Shown here piece by piece: positions 1 to 11,584 of a stretch of 64,000 nt of DNA. The stretch covers positions 14,691,968-14,755,967 of the forward strand of contig CP141141.1 in the NCBI GenBank assembly GCA_035235625.1. Reading direction: 5' to 3'. Position 1 is the stretch's first letter; each line of letters starts with the position of its first letter. Source of the DNA: Saururus chinensis. Taxonomy: Eukaryota > Streptophyta > Magnoliopsida > Piperales > Saururaceae. Made by a program: the position numbers and the translations under genes. The notes below the pieces were generated by a model. It was not told the origin of the DNA. It worked only from the letters and a program-made list of their open reading frames with translations, and searched no databases.

Positions 1-154
1 TTACTAATAACTCTCAATATTAGTGACTCATATAGTGTATTGGTGACATATAGAGCTATACGTCTCTAATACACTATACTATTAGCGACGCATACACGTA
101 TGCGTCGCTAATAGCATTTTTTTATTTTTTAAAAAATTAAAATTTAAACAGATA

Positions 155-2362
155 GAGAGAGTGAGTGAGGAGATAGGGGAGAGAGAGAGGAGAGAGAGAA
201 AAGAGGGAAGAGAGAGACAAAGAGGACAGGGAAAAGAGAGAGAGGAGAAACAAAGAGGAGGGGGAGAGAGAGTGGAAAGAGAGGGGGGAGAGGGAGAGAG
301 AGGAGAGGGTAGAGAGGGGTGAGAGAGGGAGAGAGATTTTTTAAGTATTAGCGACCTATATGTGTATGTGTCGCGAATAGTATAGTGTATTAGCGACGTA
401 TAGAGCTATATGTCTCTAATACACTATACTATTCACGACGCATACACGTATGCTTTGCTAATAGAATTTTTTTATTTTAAAAAATTGAAATTAAAAATAG
501 TTAGAGAGAGAGTGAGTAGAGAGGAAGAGAGAGGAAGGAGAGAGAGAGAGGAGAGGGAGAGATAGGAGAGGGAAGAGAGAGAGGAGAGACAGAGAGGAGG
601 GGAGAGAGGGGGAAGAGAGAGCGAGGAGAGGAGAGAGAGAGAGTGGGGAGTTTTTTTTTTAAAAAGTATTAGCGACGCATACATGCATACGTCTCTAATA
701 ACTCTAAGTACTAGCGATGCATACATGGCTAATAGTATAGTGTATTAGCGACGCATACACTGATGCGTCGCTATGGCATTTTGTTATTTTAAAAAAAATT
801 GAAATTATAATAGATAGAGAGAGAGAGTGAGGAGAGAGGGGAGAGAAAGAGGAAAAGCGAGAGAGAGAGGAAAAGAGAAAGAGAGAGAGGGAGGAGAGGA
901 GAGATAGAGAGGAGGGAGGAAAGAGAGTGAGGAGAGGGAGGAGAGAGAGAGGAGAGGGAGAGAGGAGAGGGGGGAAAGAGAAGAGAGAGAGAGGGGAGAG
1001 ATTATTTTTAATTTTCTTTTAAAAAAAGTATTAGCGACACATACACGTATTCTTCGCTAATAACTCTAGGTCGCTATAGAGCTATACATCGCTAATACAA
1101 TATATTATTAGCAATGCATACACATATTAGCTTTTTAAAAAAAATTGAAATTAAAACAGATAGAGTGAGGAGAGATAGGAGAGAGAGAAGGGGAGAGAGA
1201 GGAGAGGGAAGAGATCTAGAGAGAGGAGGGGGAAGAGAGAGAGGAGAGAGAAAGAGAGGAGAGGAGGGGAGGGAAGAGAGAGAGGAGGAGGGAGGGAAGA
1301 GAGAGAGGAGAGGAGGGGAGAGAGAGAGAAGAGGGGAGAGAGAGGAGGAGAGGGAAGAGAGAGAGAGAGGAAGGGAGAGAGAGAGAGGAAGGGAGAGAGG
1401 GATAGAGGAGTGAGGAGAGAGAGAAGATAAAATAAATAAAATATTAACGACACATATTATATGAGTCGTTGATAGGTTGCTTAATAGCGACGTATAATAT
1501 TATACGTCGCTAATAATCAACCTTGTAGTGACGCATATTTTATACGTCACTAATAAGCTAATTTTTTTCACCCCACGTGGGCGAAATTTCCACTGTACGG
1601 TTATTTAACCCCCTCCCCCCGCCACTCTCCCCCTCCCCATTCTTTCTCTTCTCCGGCCACGGCCCGCCTCCCCCTCCATGCTCCGACCGTGCCCTGCTGC
1701 CGCCATCTCCCCCTCCATGTTCCGGCCGTGCTTTGCTGCCGCCCGCTTCCCCCTCCTTGCTCCGGCCAGTGCCCTCCCTCCCCCTTCTTCTTCCTCCCTC
1801 CTTCCCCCACTTCCTCCCCCTTCGCTCCGGCCGCAATCGGCTGGAGCCTTCCCCACTCTCCCTTCCTCTCTGCCTCCAGTGCCTTCTGCCAAAGCCCTCC
1901 CCCTCTCCCTTCTTCTCTTCTCCGCTCCGGCCACCATTGGCCGGAGCCTCCCCCCCCTCCCGCCTTTTCTTCTCCTCTCCCCCCCCTCCCCCTAATAACT
2001 CTAGGTCGCTATAGAGCCATACGTCGCTAATACAATATATTATTAGCAATGCATACACATATGCATTGCTAATAGCTTTTAAAAAAAAATAAAATTAAAA
2101 CAGATAGAGTGAGGAGAGATAGGAGAGAGAGAGAGAAGGGGAGAGAGAGGAGAGGGAAGAGATCTAGAGAGAGGAGGGGGAAGAGAGAGGAGAGAGAAAG
2201 AGAGGAGAGGAGGGGAGGGAAGAGAGAGAGGAGAGGGAAGAGAGAGAAGAGGGGAGAGAGAGAAGGAAAGGGAAGAGAGAGAGGAGGGGAGAGAGAGGAG
2301 GAGAGGGAAGAGAGAGAGAGGAAGGGAGAGAGGGATAGAGGAGTGAGGAGAGAGAGAAGATA
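155..2362 (+). repeat. Series of purine-only (GA-rich) tracts
   Basis: Long nearly uninterrupted G/A stretches occur at about 155-335, 503-648, 822-1000, 1160-1425 and 2105-2362. Each follows the same A/T-rich leader (aaaattgaaattaaaa...gatagag), so the tracts are part of the repeated subterminal unit of the CACTA element. Homopurine-homopyrimidine runs of this length can adopt triplex structures; that is inference only. Confidence 0.8.
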
Positions 2363-3018
2363 AAATAAATAAAATATTAGCGACACATATTATATGAGTC
2401 GTTGATAGGTTGCTTAATAGCGACGTATAATATTATACGTCGCTAATAATCAACCTTGTAGTGACGCATATTTTATACGTCACTAATAAGTTAATTTTTT
2501 TCGCCCCACGTGGGTGAAATTTCCACTGTACGATTATTTAACCCCCTCCCCCCACCACTCTCCCCCTCCCCATTCTTTCTCTTCTCTGGCCACGGCCTGC
2601 CTCCCCCTCCACGCTCCGACCATGCCCTGTTGCCGCCATCTCCCCCTCCATGTTCCGGCCGTGCTCTGCTGCCGCCCGCTTCCCCCTCCTTGCTCCGGCC
2701 GGTGCCCTCCCTCCCCCTTCTTCCTCCCCCCCTTCGCTCCGGCCGCAATCGGCCGGAGCCTTCCCCACTCTCCCTTCTTCTCTGCCTCCAGCCGCCTTCT
2801 GCCAAAGCCCTCCCCCTCTCCCTTCTTCTCCGCTCCGGCCACCATCGGCCGGAGCCTCCCCCCTCCCGCTTTTTCTTCTCCTCTCCCTTCTTCTCCGCTC
2901 CGGCCGCAATCGCCACCCCCCCCCCCTCTCTTCTTCTCTACTCTGGTCGCAACCAGCTGGCACCTCCCCTTGTCGCCCTTCTCTCCACTCCAGCCACAAT
3001 CGGCCGGAGCCGGTAGTC
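1061..3018. repeat. Two tandem units of about 933-935 bp inside the CACTA end
   Basis: Unit 1 (1061-1995) and unit 2 (1996 to about 3018) share the same order: the taactctaggtcgctatag lead, a purine tract, inverted cgacg motifs, a CCCCACGTGGG palindrome (1571-1581 and 2504-2514), and a GC-rich pyrimidine block. Marker spacing is 935 bp at the start and 933 bp at the palindrome. Unit 2 has extra GC-rich sequence at its end. Open frames on both strands here (for example 1577-2014 and 2510-3044) are low-complexity Pro/Ser/Leu or Arg/Gly/Glu and are not credible proteins. Confidence 0.85.
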
Positions 3019-3665
3019 TTTTTCAAAAAAAATTTGTATATTAGTGAGGCTTAAAAAGCATCACTACATATTTTTTAATTTTATATATTTATATTTGCGA
3101 TGCTTATAAAGTGTCGCTAGTGACATTCTATACATATTAGCAACACTTTCCAAAGCGTTGCTATTAATTTTTATTTTTTATAAATTTTTTTCTTTTTTAT
3201 TAGTGACGCTAATATAAGTGTCACTAATAACTATTTTTTATTTTTTATTTTCATAAAATTAATAATCGATAAAAAATTTTATTTTAAAAAAATATATTTT
3301 AATATTAGTGACACATACGGAACGTCGCTAATAATAAATATTAGCAACGTAAGTCAGCATGCACCGCTAATATTGTCTTATTTGCAACATTCGTTTATGC
3401 ATTGCAAAAAATATGTATCATTAATATTGCACTATTAGCGAAGTTTGATGTATACGTTGCTAAATAGTAGTTGTGACTATACTTTTTTTTTCGCTTATGA
3501 CAATGTTTTATATGTGTAGCTAATAGTCATTTGCAACACATACGTGATTATTAGCGACGCATAAATGCGGTGCTAATAGCCTTTTTGTTATAGTCATTTG
3601 CAACACATACGTGATTATTAGCGACGCATAAATGCGGTGCTAATAGCCTTTTTGTTGTAGTGACG

Positions 3666-4279
3666 TAAAAATAAAAAATATTTTGTGTAATATATTAGGG
3701 TCATTTTAATAAAATCATCTTATTCTAATCACTGTCCAATCAAAAGTTAGTTATGTTCACTCATAGATTTGAGTACCTTCTCTGTGGAATAAAGACTGGA
3801 AAATGATTTCAGTGGAGTACGAATACGAACATTAGCGTCCTAAAATTCCCACACCACCACACCCCGTGTCAATGGCTTCCCATAGGCCATATGGCTCTTG
3901 TGCCATGACTATTTAATATTCCCTTTGTCGCATAGAACTTACATTTAAGAGAATAGAAAATAGTTCTTAAAACATTTTTTAAGATACCCAGCTATTTAAA
4001 TTGAGCCAGACGGAATTATTAATAAGGAATATTTTTTTCTAAATGAAACTAATAATATTAAACTGAGTGAGCACATGAAAACTGTTCTTTGCAAAAAAAA
4101 AACGATACATCATTTTGATGCAAGAACCAAAAAAAACGGGTCAAATGATTAAAATATAAACAAAATACAAATAACTTAAATAGTAGCACCTTGAAATTAA
4201 TGAGCTACTCAGATGAACCATACAAAAGAAGTTGATGCTGAATCATACAACACAATATGCATTACACCCTATTTTAAAA
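3666..4279. other. Intergenic DNA, no gene seen
   Basis: AT-rich sequence between the CACTA terminus and the ubiquitin relic. I see no conserved coding frame or repeat boundary in it. It would be the 3' flank of the ubiquitin relic, which lies on the minus strand. Confidence 0.5.
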
Positions 4280-5211
4280 CTAAACAAATCGTTTGTTCAC
4301 CGACACATCCAAGGTGCAATCCCTTTGTATGCCGTAGTCAGCTAAAAGTCTTTTCATTCTCCAGCTGTTGCAAACCATATCTCAGTTTCATGCTCTCAAT
4401 ACGGTTGACTCCTGTCAATAATGGTGCCAACAGTGTCCGATTTCTCCACTTGAACGGCTATGGTCTTCCCACAAAATGTTCGAATAAAAATCTGAGTGGG
4501 AAGAGCAAACATACTGATTGTGGATCCCTCTCGGATGCTGTAGTCAATCAGTCTTTTGTGCTCCTCCAGCCGTAAACCTGAATAAGCAAGTGCATAATGG
4601 TACAAAGATTCATCTAACTTGCTCTCTATAACCGTCTTCATATCTCGGACAGTATACCATGTCATCACACTGAGATGGAGGGTTTCTTCAGTTGGCAATT
4701 CTATGATTATTTGCAACCCATCGTTACCTCGTTTAACTAGGTGCAGGTCAGATTCGACTAGAATGCCACAGGAAGCTAAGGATTCATTGTCCTCCAGTTG
4801 TTTGCCAGCAAAGTATAGTATTTGCTGGTCCACTGGAGTCCCTTCCTGGTTTTGAATTTTGGACTTGATTGTTCGGATGGTTTCAGACATCTTAGTATCA
4901 ATTCTGATGGTTTCCCTAGTAGAGGGAATTTTGACGTATACGAAAATACCGCTCTGAGTGATGTCCAAAAGAGAACCATTCTGTATTCCATAACTTCCCA
5001 AAGTTCGGTCATCTTCAAGTTGGTTTTCCTCCAAGGACAGGGTTTGATGGGAGGCTGGAATGCCTTCTCTCTCTTCAAGTTTAGCTTTGACGGTACTGGT
5101 TACATCAGAACTCTTAACTATTAAAGATATGATTTTACTGACCTTCAAGAAGATCTTTAACTGCAAGATACAATACAATATTCGAATATGAAAAACTGAA
5201 AGAACTGACAA
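4280..5211 (-). pseudogene. Degenerate polyubiquitin (about four ubiquitin-like repeats)
   Basis: An open frame from 5211 to 4396 encodes head-to-tail diverged ubiquitin units: LKIFLKV..KSSDVTSTVKAKL (unit 1), IFVYVKIPS..FAGKQLEDNESL (unit 2), LQIIIELPTEETLHL..YSGLRLEEHKRL (unit 3) and IFIRTFCGKTIAVQVEKSDT (unit 4). Unit 4 then breaks: the frame stops at 4396, but homology goes on in another frame (NRIESMKLRYGLQQLENEK), shifts again (KRLLADYGIQRDCTLDVSV) and ends at a stop near 4280, so it carries two frameshifts. The frame at 5211 has no ATG. Homology begins at 5160, just after a TTGTATCTTGCAG splice-acceptor-like sequence, so an upstream exon may exist or be lost. The Gly-Gly needed to release and conjugate monomers is gone (ITQSG, KRGNDG). 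Lys48 survives in unit 2 only and Lys63 is replaced there. It could instead be a rapidly evolving ubiquitin-like gene, but the double frameshift favours a pseudogene. Confidence 0.85.
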
Positions 5212-5613
5212 AAAACTTCAAATAAATCCTCCAGGAAAGCTCTTTATATCAAAACGTGTACTATTTGGAGTTTATTAGCAATTATTAAGTAGCACTACAG
5301 TAGGAAACACTCAAGCCAGCGTGTCGTGTGAAGTTAAAGCAATATTGCTATGTACTACGCTTAAACAAAACATCATCACCGGAGGACTGAAGGAGCAGGG
5401 ATGATGCTTGGTGTCACGGAGGGGCTAACACTAGGGAGGCCTCATGGATAGTAGTATTAAAACTGATTTTTGCCTTCACTGACCAGTCCCATTAGCAACT
5501 CAATCTGGCTTTAGTGGTCACTTGTTACGTCAGCCAAGAAACTATTTAGCTTATTTTATTTTTCGCCGTGATATCAGGTACCTTCGACGCTGATATACAT
5601 TGTAACTTAACAA
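5212..5613. other. Intergenic DNA upstream of the ubiquitin relic
   Basis: This is the 5' flank of the ubiquitin relic and could contain its lost promoter or first exon. No reliable exon, TATA box or repeat could be recognised. Confidence 0.4.
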
Positions 5614-5622
5614 TAAAATAAA

Positions 5623-6142
5623 TAACGTGGCTATTCAAACCTCTTTTTTTTCTTATATCCCCCAACCAAAAGAAAAAGTTTGTGTTTTTTTTTACTTATT
5701 TCCCCCAATCTCTCCTATCTCTTTTACCCATATTTTCCCCAAAATATAAACTCCACCCTTTTTTCTTTCTCCTCTGGTACTAACTTTGGCGGCTGTCAGC
5801 ACCAACTCTGGCCATGGCCGGCCAGATTTGGCTAGTCGCAGCATATTGGCCGTGGGACACGACCAATGCGCAGCTGTGCATGGCCGCGAGACACGACTAG
5901 TGTCCCGTGGCTGGCCGCGGCCAGTACGTGACCGTGACCAATGGCTGCAGCTAGCCGCACAGCGAGAAAAGGTCACCGGTGTTGATGCCGACGCTGGAGA
6001 GGAAAAAATAAAGGGAAGAAGAGAAATGAGAAGAAAGAAACTGTGGTAAAAATAGGAGATGTGGGAGATTTTGATAAAAAAATTATGTGGTAAAAAAGCA
6101 ATGGGGGACAGAAAAAAAAGAGTGGTCAAAATAGCCATGTTC
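5623..6142. mobile_element. Small non-autonomous TIR element (Mutator-like MITE)
   Basis: The ends are inverted: TAACGTGGCTATT on the left and GAACATGGCTATT (read on the minus strand) on the right. The element is flanked by identical 9-bp direct repeats taaaataaa at 5614-5622 and 6143-6151. A 9-bp duplication is typical of Mutator-like elements. The interior (about 5785-5995) is GC-rich and includes repeated ggccgcg-type motifs; the frame 5692-6138 on the minus strand has no recognisable domain. Confidence 0.72.
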
Positions 6143-6219
6143 TAAAATAAAACTTCATCAACGACGTACAACAAGATATGAAAGATGTGAGATTTATGTT
6201 GTCAAGCTAGTGTATCACT

Positions 6220-7690
6220 CAGTGTTTTAAAAACCGGACCGAACCGACCAGTCCGACCGGGTTCAACTGGACCCGTTGTTAAAAACGGGCCGGTTTGAGT
6301 AAAAATCAGGGTTTGTTTAACCCGACTGGTTAAACCACAAGACCCAGTGTTCCAATCCGGTCCAATTTTTCAAACAAAAAAAAAAGAATTTGGGCGAGTT
6401 GCAGAGTCGTGTGAATTGGAGAGTTTATTTACTGTTCATCTTCTATTTGCATTGTGCATAGTGGCGACTAGCGATCTGGAGCTTGGTGGCCGGCAGAGAA
6501 AATTGGGGCACTGCCACCATTGATAGAGGTGATCTGCTCTTCTCCGGCCATCCGGTGATCTCACAGTTGATTTTATCCATAGCGTGATTCCATAGCCAAT
6601 TGAATCTCATAGTCGCGGTTGGTGGGGAAATTTGGGAGATTTGGGCCAGCGGCTTCCTCTTCAACTAAAATCCGTCTCCAGCGAAGATCTCTCTCCATTG
6701 AAAACCCATTTTCGGTAAAAACATTTCTCTTCTCGTCCATTATCTACCTCATCTATTTTTTTTTCACATTTGCCTCACCGGGATGCTTTTTTCTCCCTTA
6801 CAGCCACACTTCTCCGCCGGACTTCAACGCCTACCTTCTTCTGCCATTCTCCGCTGGCCTTTTGTGCTGCTTTTTTCTCTCCGCCAGTTCAGCAAGTGGA
6901 AGTTGGAACTACCCTTCGGCCATTCTCATCTTCCCCTGCCAAATGCCAAATGCCGAATGCCGAATGCCGAATGCCGAATGCCGAGTGCTGAGTGCCAAGT
7001 CTGCCGACACTTACAAGTATACACTATACATTTTGGTCGACTTTTACTATTATCTAAAATTACAAACAGTAAAAATGGTGTTATTTTTTTGCGGTGTTGA
7101 CAATCGAATCATTTTGGCTAACATTTACTATCATCTAAATTTACAAACAGTAAAACTGTCAATTCATTTTGAATGTTGATTCATTTTGGCTGGCATTTAC
7201 TTACTGTTTATATTAGGTAATTACTAAACTTGTAATTAGTTTGTGCCAAAAAAAATTGGAGGGTGTATTATCAATTGTGTTTTTAAATAATTGTTTGATT
7301 GATTATTTTTATCTTGTAATAGTTTTTATAGGTATATATACAATGACATTAGGGTCGGGGACAATGAATTGTTGTTTAATTTGGATTAATGGACTTAGAA
7401 GTGAAAAGTATATGATTTTTTATTATTTAAAATTATGAATGTTTGTTTATGTTCTAATTATGATTAAAGTATGAGTTTGAATGAGTAGTGTAGGTTTAGA
7501 TGTGGTTGGAATGAACAATATTTTGAATTGTTAAATAGGTTTAAATAAGATTTTGAAATAGGTTGAACAAATTTTTTTTTAGTGTTACGGGGAAACTCTT
7601 GTAAAATTTTTGTTTTATGATGATGTCATCACCCGGGTCAACCCAGCCAGCCACTAATCCGGGTCACCTGGGCCGGGTTTTAAAACATTG
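6220..7690. mobile_element. Non-autonomous hAT-like element, 1.47 kb
   Basis: Left end CAGTGTTTTAAAAACCGG and right end (minus strand) CAATGTTTTAAAACCCGG are inverted copies. They are flanked by 8-bp direct repeats gtatcact (6212-6219) and gtatcaat (7691-7698), seven of eight matching; 8-bp duplications are the hAT signature. Both subterminal zones are rich in CCGG/CCGAACC words. No transposase is present. The interior includes a 7-bp tandem array at 6937-6999. Confidence 0.75.
6937..6999 (+). repeat. 7-bp tandem repeat, nine units
   Basis: Units of tgccgaa or tgccaaa run at exact 7-bp spacing from 6937; the last three are variants (tgccgag, tgctgag, tgccaag). Confidence 0.9.
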
Positions 7691-8366
7691 GTATCAATAT
7701 CCATACATTCATTTTCTATAACTAAGTGAAAAGTTTACAAGTGGCCCTGTCATGTGTGGATTTCTAGTACATCCACTGCATAATAAAAAAATAAACTCAA
7801 ATAATCAATCACAACTCAGTTAAAGGGTTATTTTCACTTGTATACAGAGACATATTGCCCCAAAAATGTGTAAATAATCTAGAGAGAGAGAAATAGCCTG
7901 TAAGAGTATAACATTTGTAAAACAAATGTCCGGATAAAAAACAAAGACAACCAAAAACATAAGAACTAAGATCCATAAGCTTAAATTTGCAAAACAAACA
8001 AACACAAAAAATTCCATAAAGCTGAAGAAGATCATAACAGAGAAGTACTGTAACCAAAAACTATAAGAACATAGAAGACCAGAAGCTGAAGAAAATCGAC
8101 GTAGCGCAGTGCTGCATTAAAGAAGATAAAGCTTAAAATGATTCGAGATATACAAAGATCACCTCTTTCGCTTTCTCCCTTGAAGTTGTAGGGGAAGACG
8201 ACCACCGATGAATATTCATCTTTTCCCAAAAATAACAGGAATGGACTTCCCAGATCGAGATTATTACCTCCCACGTTTTACCACCGCGGGGGATTTAAAA
8301 AACGATCAGTCCCTCAAGGGAACCGAAGGGACGGAAAGGTTAAAGACTGTTGTAATAAAGTAAATG

Positions 8367-8575
8367 GTGAAAAGAGATGAAAGGAGGGAGAGAGACCGCC
8401 ACTGAAGTTTATCTTCAGCAGCAAGTCAAGAGAAAGGGAAAAGAAAAAAGGGACGCCAGACACGGCAGAGGAGAAGGAGAGGTGTTGTCGTGTCGTGTTG
8501 AGGTTAATTTTCTGCTTAATCCAAAGAGAAGTCAATCGCCCTTTACATAGTTATGGCTACTCGCCTAATAAGGCC
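8367..8575 (-). repeat. LTR-like direct repeat, left copy
   Basis: Diverged direct repeat of 11585-11755. It lies just beyond the integrase end of the gypsy relic, where the 3' LTR would be expected. Confidence 0.55.
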
Positions 8576-8749
8576 TTATTACATGAATCTTAGTTAATTA
8601 AATCCTACACCTATAACAGAAAACTACTTTAGAATAGAAGATTGTCTAAAACAGGAAATTGCCTAATGAAGCACAAAGTACTAATAAATATCTAATTGTG
8701 ACAATCCTTAACAATCAACTATGTTCCACGATGCAAAATCTAAAATATA

Positions 8750-9608
8750 AGCATTAAAATCATCCTCGAAATCCACGAAACATCTTCCAAGGAAGGGTCA
8801 TGCTAACTAAAATCTCTGAAACAAAATGGCATGAGCAGTGTACTCGACAAGTGTCAAGGATGACAAATAGAAGAAATGGAGGATCCTTTGGCAAGAGAAG
8901 TGGGGGAGGGAGTTTGAGCTAAATGTGTAGGGCTGCTCACAAAACATAGGCAATGAGAAACATGAAAGACCGGGTGAACCTAAGAGCCAACTGGAAGTTG
9001 GAGATGACAAGTGACAGAACTCACACGCTCAAGAATTGAAGAAGTTATGTGGAACTAGTGATCTAATTTGGCACTCCTAGGTTGATATAAATTGCAGATG
9101 TGGATTGACACAGACCAAATCACCTACTTGAAACTCCTGATTGACATGGCATGATCATAAAATTGCTTCATATGATTTTGAGCGTAAAACAAATTTAGTT
9201 TGAGCTTACGTAAAAGAACATCCCGGTCCTGAAGAAGATGGTTGACCTCACTGGCAATAACCTAGTGAGGCACATAAGATAGAATTGTAGGCAGATCTTA
9301 ACCATAAACCACTCAAAAAAGGGTAAAGCCAGCGACAATATTAAAAGTTGTATTATAGGAGGATATTCAACCCATGGCAGAAAATAGAGCCACTTTCGCA
9401 GATTATCCCTTACAAAACAACAAGAGACATTGATTGACCACCTCAGTTTGGTCGCATGGGGGTGATATGTAGTACTCATATGCAAGGCAGTGACCTGGAG
9501 AGAAAAGAATTCATACAAAAAATAAGATAAAAAATATGATTGCGACCAAGACAATGGTGTGTGGCATGCCATGAAGTTTTGCCACATACCAAACATAAAA
9601 TTCAACAA
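8750..9608 (-). pseudogene. Ty3/gypsy integrase and chromodomain relic
   Basis: Minus-strand translation gives degraded but recognisable gypsy integrase motifs: FSLQVTALHMSTTYHPHAT (core end), CFVRDNLRKWLYFLPWVEY, then VGDLV and VHPVFHVSH of the C-terminal domain, and near 8800 DPSLEDVSW, resembling the chromodomain EDATW motif. Frames change several times and stops interrupt it, so no intact protein is encoded. Confidence 0.8.
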
Positions 9609-9679
9609 CCTCTGTTTGCAGTGAATGAATGTGCTAGAAGAATGAAATGAGGCACATAGCTCTTATGTGAATCTACCAC

Positions 9680-10229
9680 GCAGGATGTGGTACCTTCTGA
9701 TCAAATTATTGGAACCAGACCAATGCATCACCTTCAAGATGAAAAGCAACAATATGAAGTTTTTCCATGGTAGCTATGGTCCCTTGATAAGTGAATTTTT
9801 TTTACCAATACACCCAATTAATAGGATTATCATGGCCGATGTACTTGGGGAATTGCATTCATGCTAGGCGCAATTCAATTGTGCGCATGGACCGGGAAAA
9901 ATCACCATGTGATTCAAGTTGGTCATAGCTTGCAAAATTGGCCTCCTTGCACCCGATTCTAAAATCATAATTCATTGGTGCATACTCTAGATACAGTCGT
10001 TGAAGAAAAGGGGTAGAATTTCTTCTATGTGGTCTGGTTGATATTGTGGTAGGGGAATTGAGCTGGTAAAATTGCGGTGTGGAACACACACTGGATCACT
10101 GGCAAACGAAAAAGGGATCGGGGCAGCAGCAACTGGCTGCCTTGCATTGCTAGCAAGCAGGAATCGAAGGATTGGGCTAGGTACAGTGGTAGAGGTAGAA
10201 GCCCACGGCTCACACTGGCGTCGTTCCAC
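9680..10229 (-). pseudogene. Ty3/gypsy gag relic
   Basis: Minus-strand frames show the order typical of a plant gypsy gag: MRTIELRLA, then FPKYIGHDNPINWVYW, then EKLHIVAFHLEGDALVWFQ, each separated by an in-frame stop. The upstream frame 10229-9987 is compositionally odd and may be the gag N-terminus in another frame. Confidence 0.75.
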
Positions 10230-10239
10230 TATGTGGTGG

Positions 10240-11580
10240 CCATGAAGGTGGCTGTTAGCCCCTTAACTTGGTAGATGAGAAAAGGGGGCGGCTAACCCCT
10301 AAACTTGGTAGCAGATAGCCAATTATGCTTGGGCGACGGACAGCCTAGGTAGCCCCTTGGGCACAGACGGATGCTGGAGCAGCGTTTGAGGTGTTCCGGA
10401 TGGACTACTTGCCTTACGGAGCAGGCTGAGGAGGAATCCTTGTGCAGGCAAGACTCTAGTAACGAAGTTGGGCGCTACTTGAACTTAGGGACAAACTCCT
10501 AAGGTAGACATGATTCACTTATGCAGGGCAATTGTACTCCTTGTTCGAGTAGGAGTCGAGGCAGCGAGTTCCCTAGATGGATCGGACTCTTAGAGGCAGC
10601 AAAGCGCTGGATTCCTAGTAGAAGACAAACTCCCTCTAGGTTTCCTAATTTGGGCTAGGGCGGACTGCTTGTTGGGTTGAGAGTTGGTTAGGGTGAGAAC
10701 TCTTGTATAAGTGGGTTATGTAACTCCAAGTAGCATAAGGACCAGACTTTGGGCTGAAGTCTATATAAGGGAGAGAGCAAGGGCGGGCATGGCTGGTAGA
10801 GGACAGTTTTGTTCATGCACAGCGAACCAGGGTGCTGAGAGGGAGCTTTCAGCCGTGTGGATCAGCCTTGCCCTCTCCATGCCATTATATTTCAATGGAC
10901 TGAAATATAGCTTGGGCAAAGACTCTTGCACTAGGACAACTTTGTGTTGGTTTGTTGTTGTTTGCTTGTGTTTCCCTTGCGCATATGAGTGGGAAGGGAC
11001 GAGAGTGGCTGCTGGTTGTGCGGTGCAGCCAAGCCATCACTTGTGCTAACGCTAGGCAAAGCTTTGTACCCATGACAGTGGCCCTAGTGTGGTTATCCAG
11101 AACGCATGCAAATGACACCTACTGCTTCAATCGCAACACATGCAGCTCCATTCCTAAAGCTCAAAACTCATAGAGAGTTCGGTGAAGATATGCATCATGG
11201 TAGAAGGCTCTTCAGTGGAAGAAGTGATTGGAAGATGGGAGGGAGCCATGGGCGACAGAACCAACTGCTGCAACACTGTTGCGAGCCCGCAACACCAAGG
11301 AAGTTGGTTGCTGCATGGCTTATGGCAGAGACACCATGGGGTATGCCAACAATTGGTAGTTGGATGGCTGACTCCCCTTGCGAACCCCCTACAACTTGGT
11401 TGTTTGATGATGTGATGATGCCATTGGCGAAACTTCCCCTTCTCTATTTGGTCATTCTTTTGGTTTGTACCATGAGAGCAGTTCCACAGGGAAGAAGGAA
11501 GTCTGTGATACTATTTTTGTAAACCCTTAAGTTTTTTTTTATGAAACTAAACCTTTAAGTTTAGACAAGTAAGTTGATGG
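10240..11580. other. Gene-free stretch with an LTR-like promoter
   Basis: No convincing protein. GTCTATATAAGGG (about 10758-10770) is a good TATA-type box on the plus strand, preceded by direct-repeat-rich sequence typical of plant LTR U3 regions. The frame 11106-11522 has no recognised domain. Confidence 0.4.
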
Positions 11581-11584
11581 TGAA

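Larger units (their letters stand above)
1..3662. mobile_element. Terminal part of a CACTA (En/Spm-type) DNA transposon
   Basis: The sequence ends at 3662 with CTTTTTGTTGTAGTG, the reverse complement of the typical CACTACAA terminus of plant CACTA elements; the likely 3-bp target duplicate is acg at 3663-3665. The interior is filled with inverted subterminal motifs of the type TTAGCGACGC / GCGTCGCTAA, repeated from position 60 to 3660, as expected for transposase-binding subterminal repeats. No transposase reading frame is visible here; the other end lies left of the window. The motif family is the same as that at 37562-38185, so the two elements are related. Confidence 0.85.

Noticed and set aside
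1114..1453. Long open frames in the GA-rich tract on both strands
   Set aside because: Pure low-complexity Arg/Glu or Leu/Ser translation of a purine tract that is part of a transposon terminus.
2491..3054. Overlapping 130-176 codon frames in GC-rich sequence
   Set aside because: Composition-driven frames in all six readings inside the CACTA repeat; no domain, no splice signals.
10311..10327. TGGTAGCAGATAGCC, resembling an initiator-Met tRNA primer-binding site
   Set aside because: It is on the plus strand, while gag and integrase of the adjoining element are on the minus strand, and it does not abut a recognisable LTR end.
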